NCBI RefSeq assembly: GCF_009765985.1
Contig: NZ_LMUM01000028.1
Location: forward strand, 37,457-101,456
DNA length: 64,000 nt
From: Acidobacterium sp. S8
GTDB lineage: Bacteria; Acidobacteriota; Terriglobia; Terriglobales; Acidobacteriaceae
Direction of reading: 5' to 3'
Shown: piece after piece, positions 27,581 through 36,773 of the stretch
How positions within the stretch are numbered: position 1 is the stretch's first letter
Layout of the letters: each line of letters starts with the position of its first letter
Notes under the pieces: generated by a model
Databases searched by the model: none
The model's input: only the letters and a program-made list of their open reading frames with translations
Told to the model about the DNA's origin: nothing
Program-made: the position numbers and the translations under genes

Positions 27581-29452
27581 CTAGCTCTTTAATGCAGTGC
27601 GAATATGCAACTCTTTCAGTTGCACATCACTCACCGGAGTAGGAGCGTCTACCATCAAATCGATGGCCTTGGCCGTTTTCGGGAAAGCAATGACCTCACG
27701 CAGACTCGTCGCACCGGCCAGAATCATAACCAGGCGATCAAGCCCCAGCGCGATACCGCCGTGCGGAGGCGTGCCATACTGCAGCGCCTCAAGGAAGAAC
27801 CCGAAGCGTTCCTTCGCCTCTTCCTCTGACATGCCGAGTGCCGAAAATATCTGCTTCTGCACATCCTGCCGGTGAATACGGATCGAGCCCGAACCCAGCT
27901 CCAACCCATTCATCGCGAGATCGTAATAACGCGCACGTACTGAAGCAGGATCGGAAACCAGCCGGTCCATGTCTTCCTCGTGCGGCGAAGTGAAGGGATG
28001 GTGCGCAGGCATCCACTTGCCCGTCTCCGGATCGTGCTCGAACATCGGGAAATCCGTCACCCAGATCGGGCGAAATGCCGCCGAGCCATCGACGATTCCG
28101 GTGTTGCGCTCCTCCGCGCCAACCACTGCATCTGTGACCGCGAAAGCACCGTGCCGATCGGCATACTTCTTCGCCAGCTCCACGCGGAAGTTTCCGGCAG
28201 CCGAATACACCGCAATCTCGCGTTCTGAAAGCCTTCCCTCGACCTTCGTATCGCTGGCGTTGATGTGCGTAGCCGCATCGCCGGCAACGATGATGAGCAG
28301 ATCGCCTTCTTCGGCCTTTGCCAGTTCACGCAGCTTGACCACGGCATCCGGGAACGACTTCTCCAGCCGCTTCAAATCGTCGATATACTTCGCACCCTTG
28401 CGCGTATCGAAGAGCGGCTTATTGTCGTCGCGCTCCTTGCGCGAAAGCTCGCCCACCTTTGGAATACGCAGCGCGACAACCGGCAGCGCAGGATCGATGG
28501 CCAGCGTTGTAAGATCGCTCTCCGCAAACGCGGCCTTCACATCGGTCAACCCCGGCAGCCGCAAATCCGGCTTATCGATACCGAACTGCCGCATCGCATC
28601 GTCATAGGTGATCTGCGGAAACGGCACAGGCAACGAAATCCCCACCGCCGCAAACGACGACGCCAGAAAACCTTCCACCACACGGAAGATCGTCTCCTGC
28701 TGCGGAAACGTCATTTCGAGATCGATCTGTGTAAACTCCGGCTGACGGTCCGCGCGAAGGTCTTCATCGCGGAAGCAGCGCGCAATCTGAAAATAGCGGT
28801 CGAAGCCGGAGATCATCAGAATCTGCTTGAACAGCTGCGGCGACTGCGGCAGCGCATAGAAATTCCCGGCATGCACACGGCTCGGAACGAGGTAATCGCG
28901 CGCACCCTCAGGCGTCGAGCGTGTCATGAACGGCGTCTCTACCTCGTAAAAACTCTGTGCCGAAAGATACTGCCGCACCGCGAGTGCAATCTTGTGCCGC
29001 ACCTCAAAGTTGCGCTGCATCTCCGCGCGACGCAGATCCAGATAGCGATACTTCAGCCGCACTTCTTCGTTGCCAATCGCATCTTCCGCAGGCGAAAACG
29101 GAGGCACCTTCGCATCGTTCAGAATGCGAACTTTATCTGCGACAATCTCAATCTCGCCAGTCACCATTTTCGGATTGATGACATCCTTGCCGCGCAGCCG
29201 CACTTTGCCAATTGCAGCGACCACATACTCCGGCCGTGCTTGCTCTGCCTTCGCGTGGCCCGCCGGGCTCAAATCCTTATCCAGCACCACCTGCGAAATC
29301 CCGTAACGATCGCGCAGATCGAGAAAGATCAGATTGCCATGATCGCGGCGACGGTTGACCCATCCAAGCAGAACAACAGATTTCCCGGCGTCTTCAGCGC
29401 GAAGCTCGCCGCAGGTGTGTGTACGTTGCAACGTTCCTAAAAAGTCCAGCAA
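27581..29452 (-). CDS. aspS: Aspartyl-tRNA synthetase, bacterial type
   Basis: Class II synthetase of 623 residues charging tRNA with aspartate. N-terminal OB fold (VVLLGWVNRRRDHGNLIFLD), motif 2 FRDEDLRADRQPEFTQIDLE, bacterial GAD insertion (about 300-430), and motif 3 in HGGIALGLDRLVMIL. Full-length bacterial form, so discriminating versus the Asp/Asn archaeal type is not settled without an anticodon-loop comparison. Downstream of hisS on the same strand, with a dispersed repeat between. Confidence 0.97.
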   Translation of the reverse strand: MLDFLGTLQRTHTCGELRAEDAGKSVVLLGWVNRRRDHGNLIFLDLRDRYGISQVVLDKDLSPAGHAKAEQARPEYVVAAIGKVRLRGKDVINPKMVTGEIEIVADKVRILNDAKVPPFSPAEDAIGNEEVRLKYRYLDLRRAEMQRNFEVRHKIALAVRQYLSAQSFYEVETPFMTRSTPEGARDYLVPSRVHAGNFYALPQSPQLFKQILMISGFDRYFQIARCFRDEDLRADRQPEFTQIDLEMTFPQQETIFRVVEGFLASSFAAVGISLPVPFPQITYDDAMRQFGIDKPDLRLPGLTDVKAAFAESDLTTLAIDPALPVVALRIPKVGELSRKERDDNKPLFDTRKGAKYIDDLKRLEKSFPDAVVKLRELAKAEEGDLLIIVAGDAATHINASDTKVEGRLSEREIAVYSAAGNFRVELAKKYADRHGAFAVTDAVVGAEERNTGIVDGSAAFRPIWVTDFPMFEHDPETGKWMPAHHPFTSPHEEDMDRLVSDPASVRARYYDLAMNGLELGSGSIRIHRQDVQKQIFSALGMSEEEAKERFGFFLEALQYGTPPHGGIALGLDRLVMILAGATSLREVIAFPKTAKAIDLMVDAPTPVSDVQLKELHIRTALKS

Positions 29453-29507
29453 GATTTCTTCCTTATCTCAAAGAAGCACAGTATCCACTGCACTACTCAA
29501 ACATCAT

Positions 29508-29552
29508 TGTCATCCTGAGCGCAGCGCCGAAGGCGTGCAGTCGAAGGACCTG
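29508..29552. repeat. Dispersed GTCATCCTGAGC-type repeat
   Basis: TGTCATCCTGAGCGCAGCGC and then CGAAGGACCTGC, a member of the same family as 17281 and 39513, lying just after the hisS stop and before aspS. Confidence 0.6.
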
Positions 29553-29555
29553 CTT

Positions 29556-30836
29556 TTATTTTCTCAGCACCGGGACAATATCAGCACGAGGCACCTTCAC
29601 CTGCTCACCGCTTGCAAAATCCTTCACAGTCAAGATACCCGACTGTTGTTCATCCTCACCAAACAGCACAATCTTCCGCGCCAGCTTGTTCCCCATTTCG
29701 AACGACTTCTTCAAACGGAATCCACCATCGCCCAACTCCACGCGCAATCCAGCACGCCGCAATTCACGCGCCAGCTTCAGCGCCGCCGGATTCAGCCCCT
29801 CACCCATCGGCGCAACATAAGCATCCGCCAGATTGGTGCGAGCAGCCGCCTGTGCTTCCAACGTCAGAATCAGCCGGTCTTCACCCATGGCAAATCCAAT
29901 GCCCGGAGCCTTCGGGCCGCCGATAATCTCCGACAAGCCGTCATAGCGCCCACCGCCAAGCAAAGCATTTTGCGCGCCCAGTCCACCATGCGTAAATTCA
30001 AAGGTCGTGCGGGTGTAATAATCCAGTCCACGCACCAGCCGCGGATTCACCGTATACGGCACCCCGCAGGCATTGAGCGCCGCGCAAACAGCCGCAAAAT
30101 GCGCCTTCGACGACTCATCCAGAAAATCCGCAATTTTCGGCAGCTTATCGATGATCTCCTGATCGCCCGGATCTTTCGAGTCAAGCACCCGCAAAGGATT
30201 CGTCTCCGCCCGTCGCTGATTGTCCTCACACATCAGGTGCTTGACCGGACCAAGCGCCTCGCGCAAAGCCGCGACATAGCGAGGGCGATCCATAGCCGAG
30301 CCGACAGAATTGATTTCCAGATGCCAGCCGGTAATGCCAAGCTCATCCAGCAGCGTCGCCAGCATCTCCAGCACTTCGGCATCGCGCAGCGGCGACTCAG
30401 ACCCCGCACTCGGCGGCCCGATCACCTCCGCGCCAATCTGGTAGAACTGCCGATAGCGCCCCTTCTGCGGACGCTCGCGTCGAAACTGCGGCCCAATGTA
30501 ATAGAGCTTCTGCAGCAGCCCCGTCTCACCCAACTTGTGTTCGATATAGGCGCGCACCACGCCAGCCGTATTCTCAGGCCGCAGTGTCAGCGATTGCGCC
30601 TTTTCTGACTGCGCCCGCGCGCGGTCTTCCCACGTATACATCTCTTTCGAAACGATGTCGGTCTCTTCACCCACGCCGCGCGCAAACAGCTGAGTGTCTT
30701 CAAAAACAGGCGTGCGAATCTCGCCGAAGTTGTAGCGCGCAAAAACGCGGCGCGCCGTCTCTTCCACAAAATTCCAAAGTTCGGTTTCTGGCGGCAGTAA
30801 ATCCCGTGTGCCGCGAACGGCTTTCAATGTACTCAT
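29556..30836 (-). CDS. hisS: Histidyl-tRNA synthetase
   Basis: Class II synthetase of 426 residues charging tRNA-His. Motif 2 is FRRERPQKGRYRQFYQIGAE, the histidine-specific motifs LVRGLDYYTRTTFEF and ALLGGGRYDGLSE are intact, and the C-terminal anticodon-binding domain covers about 330-426. Normal length and ATG start. Precedes aspS on the same strand, an arrangement seen in many bacteria. Confidence 0.97.
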   Translation of the reverse strand: MSTLKAVRGTRDLLPPETELWNFVEETARRVFARYNFGEIRTPVFEDTQLFARGVGEETDIVSKEMYTWEDRARAQSEKAQSLTLRPENTAGVVRAYIEHKLGETGLLQKLYYIGPQFRRERPQKGRYRQFYQIGAEVIGPPSAGSESPLRDAEVLEMLATLLDELGITGWHLEINSVGSAMDRPRYVAALREALGPVKHLMCEDNQRRAETNPLRVLDSKDPGDQEIIDKLPKIADFLDESSKAHFAAVCAALNACGVPYTVNPRLVRGLDYYTRTTFEFTHGGLGAQNALLGGGRYDGLSEIIGGPKAPGIGFAMGEDRLILTLEAQAAARTNLADAYVAPMGEGLNPAALKLARELRRAGLRVELGDGGFRLKKSFEMGNKLARKIVLFGEDEQQSGILTVKDFASGEQVKVPRADIVPVLRK

Positions 30837-30877
30837 TGTTGCGGATAGGCCCTTACTTCAGCTTATCAAGGAGTGGC

Positions 30878-31399
30878 TTACCAGTTCTTCTGCTCCTCGA
30901 GATAAATCTTCGTGTAGTCCAGATAATTCCGCGCATATTTCAGAATCTCATCACGATCATCCGAAGTAAGCTCGCGCCGCACTTTTCCCGGAACACCGGC
31001 CACCAGCGAACGCGGCGGAATCTTCGTCTGTTCCGGAATCACCGCACCTGCCGCAATAATCGACCCCTCGCCGATATGCGCGTTATTCAGGATCACCGCG
31101 CCCATTCCGATCAGGCACGCATCCTCAATCGTGCATCCATGCACGGTCGCATTGTGGCCGATCGTCACATAATTGCCCACAATTACTGGATAGACATACC
31201 GCATGCCATGCAACACCGCGCAGTCCTGGATATTCGAGTGTGAGCCGATGCGAATGGAATTCACATCGCCGCGCACGACGGCATTCATCCAGATACTCGA
31301 GTGCTCGCCAAGCTCCACATCGCCCAGCACCTGGGCGGAAACATCGACGTAACAACTCTCAGGAATCACCGGCGTATGTCCCTGATAGGAACGGATCAT
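30878..31399 (-). CDS. Gamma-class carbonic anhydrase-like hexapeptide protein
   Basis: Left-handed beta-helix protein of 173 residues (YrdA/PaaY/CaiE group). Hexapeptide turns run throughout (IWMNAVVRGDVNSIRIGSHS, IQDCAVLHG, YVTIGHNATVHGCTIEDA), and the metal-ligand histidines of the gamma class are in place (VLHG, IGHNATVHG). A C-terminal amphipathic helix follows. It may hydrate CO2 or be an acyl-related homologue; activity in this subgroup varies. Upstream of hisS by 41 bases. Confidence 0.88.
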   Translation of the reverse strand: MIRSYQGHTPVIPESCYVDVSAQVLGDVELGEHSSIWMNAVVRGDVNSIRIGSHSNIQDCAVLHGMRYVYPVIVGNYVTIGHNATVHGCTIEDACLIGMGAVILNNAHIGEGSIIAAGAVIPEQTKIPPRSLVAGVPGKVRRELTSDDRDEILKYARNYLDYTKIYLEEQKNW

Positions 31400-31440
31400 G
31401 GCTCAAACCTCCGCATACTCCAGTGTAGCCAAAGATGCGG

Positions 31441-32889
31441 TCAGGTGCGCGCTACCTCCGGCGGCCGGAAAAGCGAATGCCAGGAGGCATCGAGATAGAG
31501 CCAGCGCTGCGTGGCAAACCAGCTTGTCGGCAGCTCCGGCACATGAAGGAAGCCATGCCCCACAACGCAGATCAGCTCGGTGCCATTCCACGCCAGGAAA
31601 TTCCTAGAAGGCTGGCCAACATGCACCGGGTGACGCAAAATTTCGAGGCACACCGGGCACCGCCGCCGCTGATCGCGCAAAACCCACCGCAGCGACGCCA
31701 ACATGCCCCCAAACGCAACGAAGAGCTGTACCGATTGCGCGTCCGAAAACAACTGCGCAACATCCAGTGAAGCGAAGCACACCAGCGGCACAATCAATGC
31801 AATCTTCGCGGTAAAGAAAAGCCATCGCCGCAAGCGCAGAGACAACGATTGCTGGTGCGGATTGTATGGATATTCTCCCAGCGGCAAGGAAGTAGTAGCT
31901 GGCAGAGCCAACAGCGCTAACAGCGCAGCAAATGCAAACAGAACAAAGGGCTCACGATCATAACGATTGACTGACACGCAGCCAAAGCCGTCGATATCGC
32001 CGTCCTTTTGCGGCACGCTCATATGCCATCGATTCTCTGACGTATCCCGCGTAAGCGATGGCTGCATGCGCGCCGCAACATAGCCCATGGCAGAAGGCGC
32101 AAGGCTCTTGACCCGGCTGTCGTTTTCAAGCAGCCATGCGTCCGCTTTACCTGGAAGACGCCATGCCTCCGCAGATACGACTCCGATAATCGTTGCCCTC
32201 TCTCCCATCACGAATACGGTGCGTCCCACAATATGCGGATCTGCGTGGAAATATTCTCGCCAAATTGCACGACTCAAGATAAGCCTCGGTGAAACGTCGT
32301 CCGCCGTGCGCAATCGCGCCGGGAAATCCGACGCCTGCAATACGGAAAGCAATCCATCCGACCCACGGATAACGGAAATCTCAATCTCCGCTCCATGTCC
32401 GGGATGAAGCCGCTTGCGCACAACCTGGTAAAACGTCAGATCAGAGAAAACCTTCTGCGCTGCCTGCTGCCAGTAGCGGAACTCGCCCAGCGTAATGCTC
32501 GGAGCTGGAGTGTGCGAAGAGCCATCTCGCGAGACGATCACCAATGAGCGTGCATCGCTGTATGGCTCAGGCAGCAGAGATACGCGCACCGCGGGAATTA
32601 GAAACGCAATTCCAAGGCTGCCCGCTGCGGCAACCAGGAGGATGAGCAGACAAATCACCGGGGAAGAAGCCAGCGTATGTGTTCGATACTCGGGCGCCTG
32701 CCCAAGATCCTTTCGCAACAGGTAGGCATCCTGAAAAGCCCCGGCCACAAAGGCAGCCGTCGTTCGCATCGTGCTTTCACCTGCAACGTGCCAGAGCTCC
32801 GCAATCCACTCTTTACGCCAGGCCTCCCGCTCACTCCTGGGTACCATCCCCGAAACACAACGAAGAGCCAAAGCATAGAGGCGTCTCAT
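31441..32889 (-). CDS. MacB-like permease-type membrane protein coupled to PadR
   Basis: Protein of 482 residues whose ATG at 32889 overlaps the PadR stop (ATGA). Cytoplasmic N-terminus (about 1-85), a membrane segment (about 92-115, ICLLILLVAAAGSLGIAFLI), and a periplasmic MacB_PCD-like domain (VSPRLILSRAIWREYFHADP, VGRTVFVMGERATIIGVV). At least two more membrane helices follow near 330-390, then a short cysteine pair (CPVC). Acidobacteria carry many PadR-permease pairs with this domain (recalled). It is shorter than the full 800-residue permeases and lacks the second half, so it may be a signalling remnant or a distinct subtype. Confidence 0.72.
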   Translation of the reverse strand: MRRLYALALRCVSGMVPRSEREAWRKEWIAELWHVAGESTMRTTAAFVAGAFQDAYLLRKDLGQAPEYRTHTLASSPVICLLILLVAAAGSLGIAFLIPAVRVSLLPEPYSDARSLVIVSRDGSSHTPAPSITLGEFRYWQQAAQKVFSDLTFYQVVRKRLHPGHGAEIEISVIRGSDGLLSVLQASDFPARLRTADDVSPRLILSRAIWREYFHADPHIVGRTVFVMGERATIIGVVSAEAWRLPGKADAWLLENDSRVKSLAPSAMGYVAARMQPSLTRDTSENRWHMSVPQKDGDIDGFGCVSVNRYDREPFVLFAFAALLALLALPATTSLPLGEYPYNPHQQSLSLRLRRWLFFTAKIALIVPLVCFASLDVAQLFSDAQSVQLFVAFGGMLASLRWVLRDQRRRCPVCLEILRHPVHVGQPSRNFLAWNGTELICVVGHGFLHVPELPTSWFATQRWLYLDASWHSLFRPPEVART

Positions 32890-33203
32890 ACGTGCTCCAC
32901 CTCGGGCAGCGGAATCATCTTCTCGAGCAGCGGATAGCGCTTTATAGAAGCGTCGAGCGTCGCCTTCCCTGCGCGCATCACTTTGTAATATTTCCGCGGC
33001 GGCCGCTGCTCCGCTGTGGCAATCGACTCCGCCTCCCACTTCGATTGGATCAGTCCGTCGCGCTCCAGCCTGCGCATCGCCGGATACACCGTGCCACTCG
33101 GCAGCCCTGTCATCTCCATCACGCTGAAGCCGTAGATATACCCGGCGCTGATGGCACGCAGAATCAGCGCCGCGGTATGCGAAAGTTTTGCCTCTGCGCC
33201 CAT
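32886..33203 (-). CDS. PadR-family transcriptional regulator
   Basis: Winged-helix repressor of 105 residues: LSHTAALILRAISAGYIYGF and SGTVYPAMRRLERDGLIQ form the PadR helix-turn-helix, then the wing ATAEQRPPRKYYKV and a C-terminal dimerisation helix. The start is ATG 33203, or 33212 with three more residues. It lies immediately beside the 18-bp inverted repeat at 33218-33264, its probable operator, and is translationally coupled to the permease-like gene. Confidence 0.9.
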   Translation of the reverse strand: MGAEAKLSHTAALILRAISAGYIYGFSVMEMTGLPSGTVYPAMRRLERDGLIQSKWEAESIATAEQRPPRKYYKVMRAGKATLDASIKRYPLLEKMIPLPEVEHV

Positions 33204-33217
33204 GCCCGGCATTCTAC

Positions 33218-33264
33218 CTATGTAGCATGCTACTTGACAAGCTATTAAGTAGTTTGCTACATAG
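33218..33264. promoter_or_regulatory. Inverted-repeat operator with embedded promoter (PadR site)
   Basis: Arms CTATGTAGCATGCTACTT (33218-33235) and AAGTAGTTTGCTACATAG (33247-33264) are inverted copies matching at 16 of 18 positions, around an 11-base spacer. The ATGTAG...CTACAT core is of PadR-operator type. TTGACA at 33234-33239 overlaps the left arm, and a TACATA at 33258 lies 18 bases on, so repressor binding would cover the promoter of the ABC genes. The start codon at 33272 leaves almost no leader. Confidence 0.8.
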
Positions 33265-33271
33265 GGTAATC

Positions 33272-34060
33272 ATGAATGCTGTTCCCGTCCTCGAATTGCA
33301 GAATGTCACCAAGCGCTACCGCGGCATCGCCGCCGTAGAAAACGTCAGTTTTCAGCTTCAGGCGGGCGAAATCACCGGCTATCTCGGCCCCAACGGCTCC
33401 GGCAAATCGACCACCGTCAAGATCATTACCGGCCTGCTGCAGCCCAACCTCGGCAGGGTGCTCTTTGAGGGTCACCCGATTCACGACGACATCGTGGCTT
33501 ACCGTGCGAGACTCGGCTATGTACCGGAAGAAGCGCATGTTTATACCCATCTCTCCGGCCTCGAATACCTGCAGCTCGTAGGCCGTCTGCGCGGTATGAC
33601 GGAGAAATTGATCGCGCTCAAAGCCAACACTCTGCTCAAGCTGCTGGCGCTCGAATCCTGGCGATACTCGCCCATCTCGCTCTATTCCAAGGGGATGAAG
33701 CAGCGCGTCCTCATCGCCGCCGCGCTCATGCACAATCCACAATTGCTCATCTTCGACGAGCCGCTCTCCGGTCTTGATGTAGTTTCGGCGCGCCTCTTCA
33801 AAGACCTGCTCTCGGCTCTGGCCGCCGAAGGCAAGGCAATTCTTTATATCTCGCACGTCCTCGAGGTCGTTGAGCAGATCTGCAGCCGCGTCATCGTCAT
33901 CGCGCAGGGCAATATCCGCGCCAATGCCGCGCCTTCCGAGCTGACCTCGCTGATGCAACTACCCAGCCTCGAACGAGTCTTTGCGCAACTCGTGCAGCAG
34001 GAAGACACGAAAACCGTGGCCAGCGAAATGGTCGAGGTCATAAGGGCAAACCATGCTTAA
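33272..34060 (+). CDS. ABC transporter ATP-binding protein
   Basis: ATPase subunit of 262 residues of an ABC-2 type exporter. Walker A GPNGSGKST (residues 39-47), signature-like LYSKGMKQRV, Walker B LLIFDEPLSGLD and a switch histidine in LYISHVLE. ATG at 33272 is preferred over longer open starts that would run through the operator. The stop lies 8 bases inside the next gene, so the permease is cotranslated. Divergent from PadR, which probably controls it. Cargo unknown. Confidence 0.93.
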   Translation: MNAVPVLELQNVTKRYRGIAAVENVSFQLQAGEITGYLGPNGSGKSTTVKIITGLLQPNLGRVLFEGHPIHDDIVAYRARLGYVPEEAHVYTHLSGLEYLQLVGRLRGMTEKLIALKANTLLKLLALESWRYSPISLYSKGMKQRVLIAAALMHNPQLLIFDEPLSGLDVVSARLFKDLLSALAAEGKAILYISHVLEVVEQICSRVIVIAQGNIRANAAPSELTSLMQLPSLERVFAQLVQQEDTKTVASEMVEVIRANHA

Positions 34061-35843
34061 CGTCTTGCGAAGAATCGACGAACCCGAGCACCCCGTTCTC
34101 TCACTCACTGTGCAGGCCAACATGGTGCAGAAAGAAGTTGTCCAGATGGACAGCTTCTCCGTCCTGGTTCGGCATTTCTTTGACCGCTTCTTTGATAACC
34201 CGCTCACTTCGCTCGAAGGCGAAAATGCTACCCGCATCGCGCAGATACTCTGCATCATCGCAGTACCGGCATTGTTGTTCGCTCTCACGCTCATTCCGTC
34301 GTACTTTATCTTTCCACCGAATACAGCCCCGCGTGGTTACTGGCCGCGCGTAAGCGATCACTACTTCTATGTCATGTATGCCAGCATGGCACTGGGTGCA
34401 GGAACTGTCTTCGAGTGGGACATGCTCTTTCCCGATTTTCTCGACATTCTGGTCCTGACGCCGTTACCCGTTCCTGCGCGCAGATTTTTCACCGCCAAGA
34501 TCGCCGCACTCGGCAAGTTTCTCGGATTGTTCCTCATCGCCAGCGGCTGCCTGGGCACAATCTTTCTTCCGCTAATCGCAGACGAGCCCAGCCTTATACG
34601 CCACTTGGCGGCCCATATCATCGCCATCACAGCGGGCGGTCTCTTCACTGCCTGCTTTTTCATCTCGCTGCAGGGAATTCTGTTAAGCCTGTTGGGAGAA
34701 AAACTCTTTCGCTGGATATCACCCCTCCTGCAGGCAGTCTCGCTGGCCAGCCTGCTGATCATCGTCTTTCTCTTTCCCTTGATCTCGCAAAACCTGCAGC
34801 TACTCCTCACCTCCGGCAATGCGACAGCCCACTGGTTCCCGCCTTTCTGGTTCCTCGGGCTGTATCAGGTGATTCTCGAAGGCAGACAAGCGCTGCCTGT
34901 TTTCGGCCATTTGGCGGCAACCGGCGCATGGGCGCTGCTGATCATCCTCACCCTTACCTGCCTCAGCTATCCCCTGGCTTACTGGACAAAGATGCGCCGG
35001 GCTATCGAAGGCCTCGTACAGAAAACCGGGCGCAACCGCATCGCCGAGGCAAAGGACTATATCCTGCACAAGATTCTCATCCTTCGGCCACCGCAGCGGG
35101 CCGTCTATCACTTTGTCAGCCAGACGCTGAAACAAGCCCCGCACCACCGCGTCTATCTCTCGCTCTACGGAGGCGCCGGACTTGCCCTCCTGCTGGCCAC
35201 TACCATTCAGCTCCAGCAGCATAACGGTCACATCGCTCTTGCTTTTTCCAGCTACGGCCTGCGTTCCACCATTCCGGTAGTGGCATTTCTGGCCATCTCC
35301 GGCCTCAAAGCTGCATTTCTTTCACCGGTGGAGTTGAAGGCGAGCTGGCTGTTTTCCGCCATCGGCACCCGGCCTGACCGCAACCACATTGCCGCCACAC
35401 TGCGGTGGACTTTGCTGCGAACCATCTTCCTCACCGTTGCCACCCTGCTTGTGATTGTGCTGCTCAGCCCTTCGCTTTTTCCGGCCGCTTTGCCCATCGC
35501 CGCGCAATTGCTCGTAGCCCAGGGACTTTGCCTCCTGCTCGTCGACATCTTCTTTCTCCGCTTTTTATCCGTGCCGTTTACCGTGCCTTTGATCTACTCC
35601 AAACGAAACCTGGCCTTTTATGCGGGAGCTTTCCTGGCATTATTCGGGCCTTTTATCTTCACAGTTGTCGACGCGGGTTTCTGGATGGAGCAGAGGCTGT
35701 GGCATCTTCTCATCGCTGCAGCTCTCATTTTGATTGCCCATGCCCTGCTTCAGCGCTGGCAGCGCAGCATAGTCGATGAGCGCGCCAGCCTCCCGGAAGA
35801 CTTCGATTTGGATGAATTTCCCCAGCGTCTTGGCCTGTCTTAA
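34053..35843 (+). CDS. ABC-2-type exporter membrane subunit
   Basis: Membrane protein of 596 residues with about 12-14 predicted segments in two halves, spaced by a cytoplasmic region near 310-360 (KMRRAIEGLVQKTGRNRI). The length is about twice a simple ABC-2 permease, suggesting an internally duplicated or fused subunit, so one gene may supply both halves of the channel. Overlaps the ATPase gene by 8 bases. No periplasmic domain of note. Substrate unknown. Confidence 0.82.
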   Translation: MLNVLRRIDEPEHPVLSLTVQANMVQKEVVQMDSFSVLVRHFFDRFFDNPLTSLEGENATRIAQILCIIAVPALLFALTLIPSYFIFPPNTAPRGYWPRVSDHYFYVMYASMALGAGTVFEWDMLFPDFLDILVLTPLPVPARRFFTAKIAALGKFLGLFLIASGCLGTIFLPLIADEPSLIRHLAAHIIAITAGGLFTACFFISLQGILLSLLGEKLFRWISPLLQAVSLASLLIIVFLFPLISQNLQLLLTSGNATAHWFPPFWFLGLYQVILEGRQALPVFGHLAATGAWALLIILTLTCLSYPLAYWTKMRRAIEGLVQKTGRNRIAEAKDYILHKILILRPPQRAVYHFVSQTLKQAPHHRVYLSLYGGAGLALLLATTIQLQQHNGHIALAFSSYGLRSTIPVVAFLAISGLKAAFLSPVELKASWLFSAIGTRPDRNHIAATLRWTLLRTIFLTVATLLVIVLLSPSLFPAALPIAAQLLVAQGLCLLLVDIFFLRFLSVPFTVPLIYSKRNLAFYAGAFLALFGPFIFTVVDAGFWMEQRLWHLLIAAALILIAHALLQRWQRSIVDERASLPEDFDLDEFPQRLGLS

Positions 35844-35962
35844 TGAATCAAGACACTCACAAGCTGTTCAATTTAAAGCATTTAACTTATTAGGAGAATC
35901 CGATATCAAACCCTGATATTCTAGAGGAACCCTAACTGGGTCGGTTTGGAGGTGTAGTTCAG

Positions 35963-36160
35963 TTGGCAGAGGTTCGTGTGCAGGAAGGCGAGCCGCTGGA
36001 AAATGCGTTACGCCGGTTTAAGCGGAAGGTACAGCAGGAGGACATCATCAAGGAAGTCAAGCGTCACTCCTTTTATCTAAAGCCCGGTGAAAAGCGTCGT
36101 GTAAAAGAGGCGCTGGCACGCAAGCGGAATCGTAAAAAAGCTCGCAAAGAACAGGACTAA
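35963..36160 (+). CDS. rpsU: 30S ribosomal protein S21
   Basis: Small basic S21 of 65 residues (VQEGEPLENALRRFKRKVQQ). It starts at TTG with GGAGGTG 9 bases upstream; no ATG or GTG gives the conserved N-terminus. Its C-terminus is very rich in arginine and lysine, as usual. Stands alone rather than with dnaG-rpoD. The region upstream has a TATTCT -10-like box near 35918. Confidence 0.95.
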   Translation: MAEVRVQEGEPLENALRRFKRKVQQEDIIKEVKRHSFYLKPGEKRRVKEALARKRNRKKARKEQD

Positions 36161-36179
36161 TCACCTCTTTCAAACATTG

Positions 36180-36211
36180 CAGCCCCGTCATGAGTTACTA
36201 TGGCGGGGCTG
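36180..36211 (+). terminator. Terminator hairpin after rpsU
   Basis: Twelve-base stem CAGCCCCGTCAT / ATGGCGGGGCTG (one G-U) with loop GAGTTACT, 20 bases past the rpsU stop. No T-run follows, so termination may be weak. The 226 bases to the next gene (36212-36437) contain ACCGGT...ACCGGT and GC-rich inverted repeats but no gene I can support. Confidence 0.6.
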
Positions 36212-36437
36212 AACTTCAAGAACGACCTGTCGCAGTCCCATCGGCGTGCCTCTCGGTACGTCATACCGGTTCCCCTTGAAAAACCGGTAGTCGCCGCTCC
36301 TCACCGCGGCCGGGCCCCTTTTTCCTATTGTTGTCCGAGGTTAATCGCTACGATTCGTAGCTTTAATTCACTATGCCTGTGAATTGGGTACTGAGCCGCT
36401 GCTGCGGTAGCTCTGCAGCGCGACTGGGGAACGCGAG

Positions 36438-36746
36438 ATGGAATTCGTCGATAAAATTCTTAAATGTGTCGATTGCGGGAATGAATTCGTATTCACCGCC
36501 GGTGAGCAGCTGTTTTTTCATGACAAGCAATTCAGGAATGATCCCAAACGGTGCAAGCTCTGCAAAGCCAAACGCGCTGCCGGAGGTTCCTCCGTGCGCG
36601 CGGAAACACGTACCACGTGCTCGGAGTGCGGCCAGGAGACGACCGTGCCTTTCAAACCGACACAGGGACGTCCAGTGCTTTGCCGTGAGTGCTTTCAGCG
36701 TAAACGGATCGTGCCGGTAGCTGCTCAGCCACCGGCAGTTCTGTAA
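36438..36746 (+). CDS. Double zinc-ribbon protein (zf-trcl/CxxC type)
   Basis: Protein of 102 residues with four cysteine pairs: CVDC and CKLC in the N-terminal ribbon, CSEC and CREC in the second. This layout matches the probable zinc-ribbon family PF13451 followed by a CxxCx(n)CxxC unit, which in other bacteria is an unknown small protein of translation or stress. Start MEFVDKILKC at 36438. Confidence 0.75.
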   Translation: MEFVDKILKCVDCGNEFVFTAGEQLFFHDKQFRNDPKRCKLCKAKRAAGGSSVRAETRTTCSECGQETTVPFKPTQGRPVLCRECFQRKRIVPVAAQPPAVL

Positions 36747-36773
36747 GTTTAGAGTTTCGCTGAATTCTAGGGA

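Noticed and set aside
35948..35975. tRNA-like stretch (TAGTTCAGTTGGCAGAG) at the rpsU start
   Set aside because: Resembles a D-arm, but there is no anticodon arm, T-arm or matching acceptor stem; it is the ribosome binding site and first codons of rpsU.
36212..36437. Structured non-coding RNA before the zinc-ribbon gene
   Set aside because: Several inverted repeats but no match to SRP, 6S, tmRNA or riboswitch features I know.
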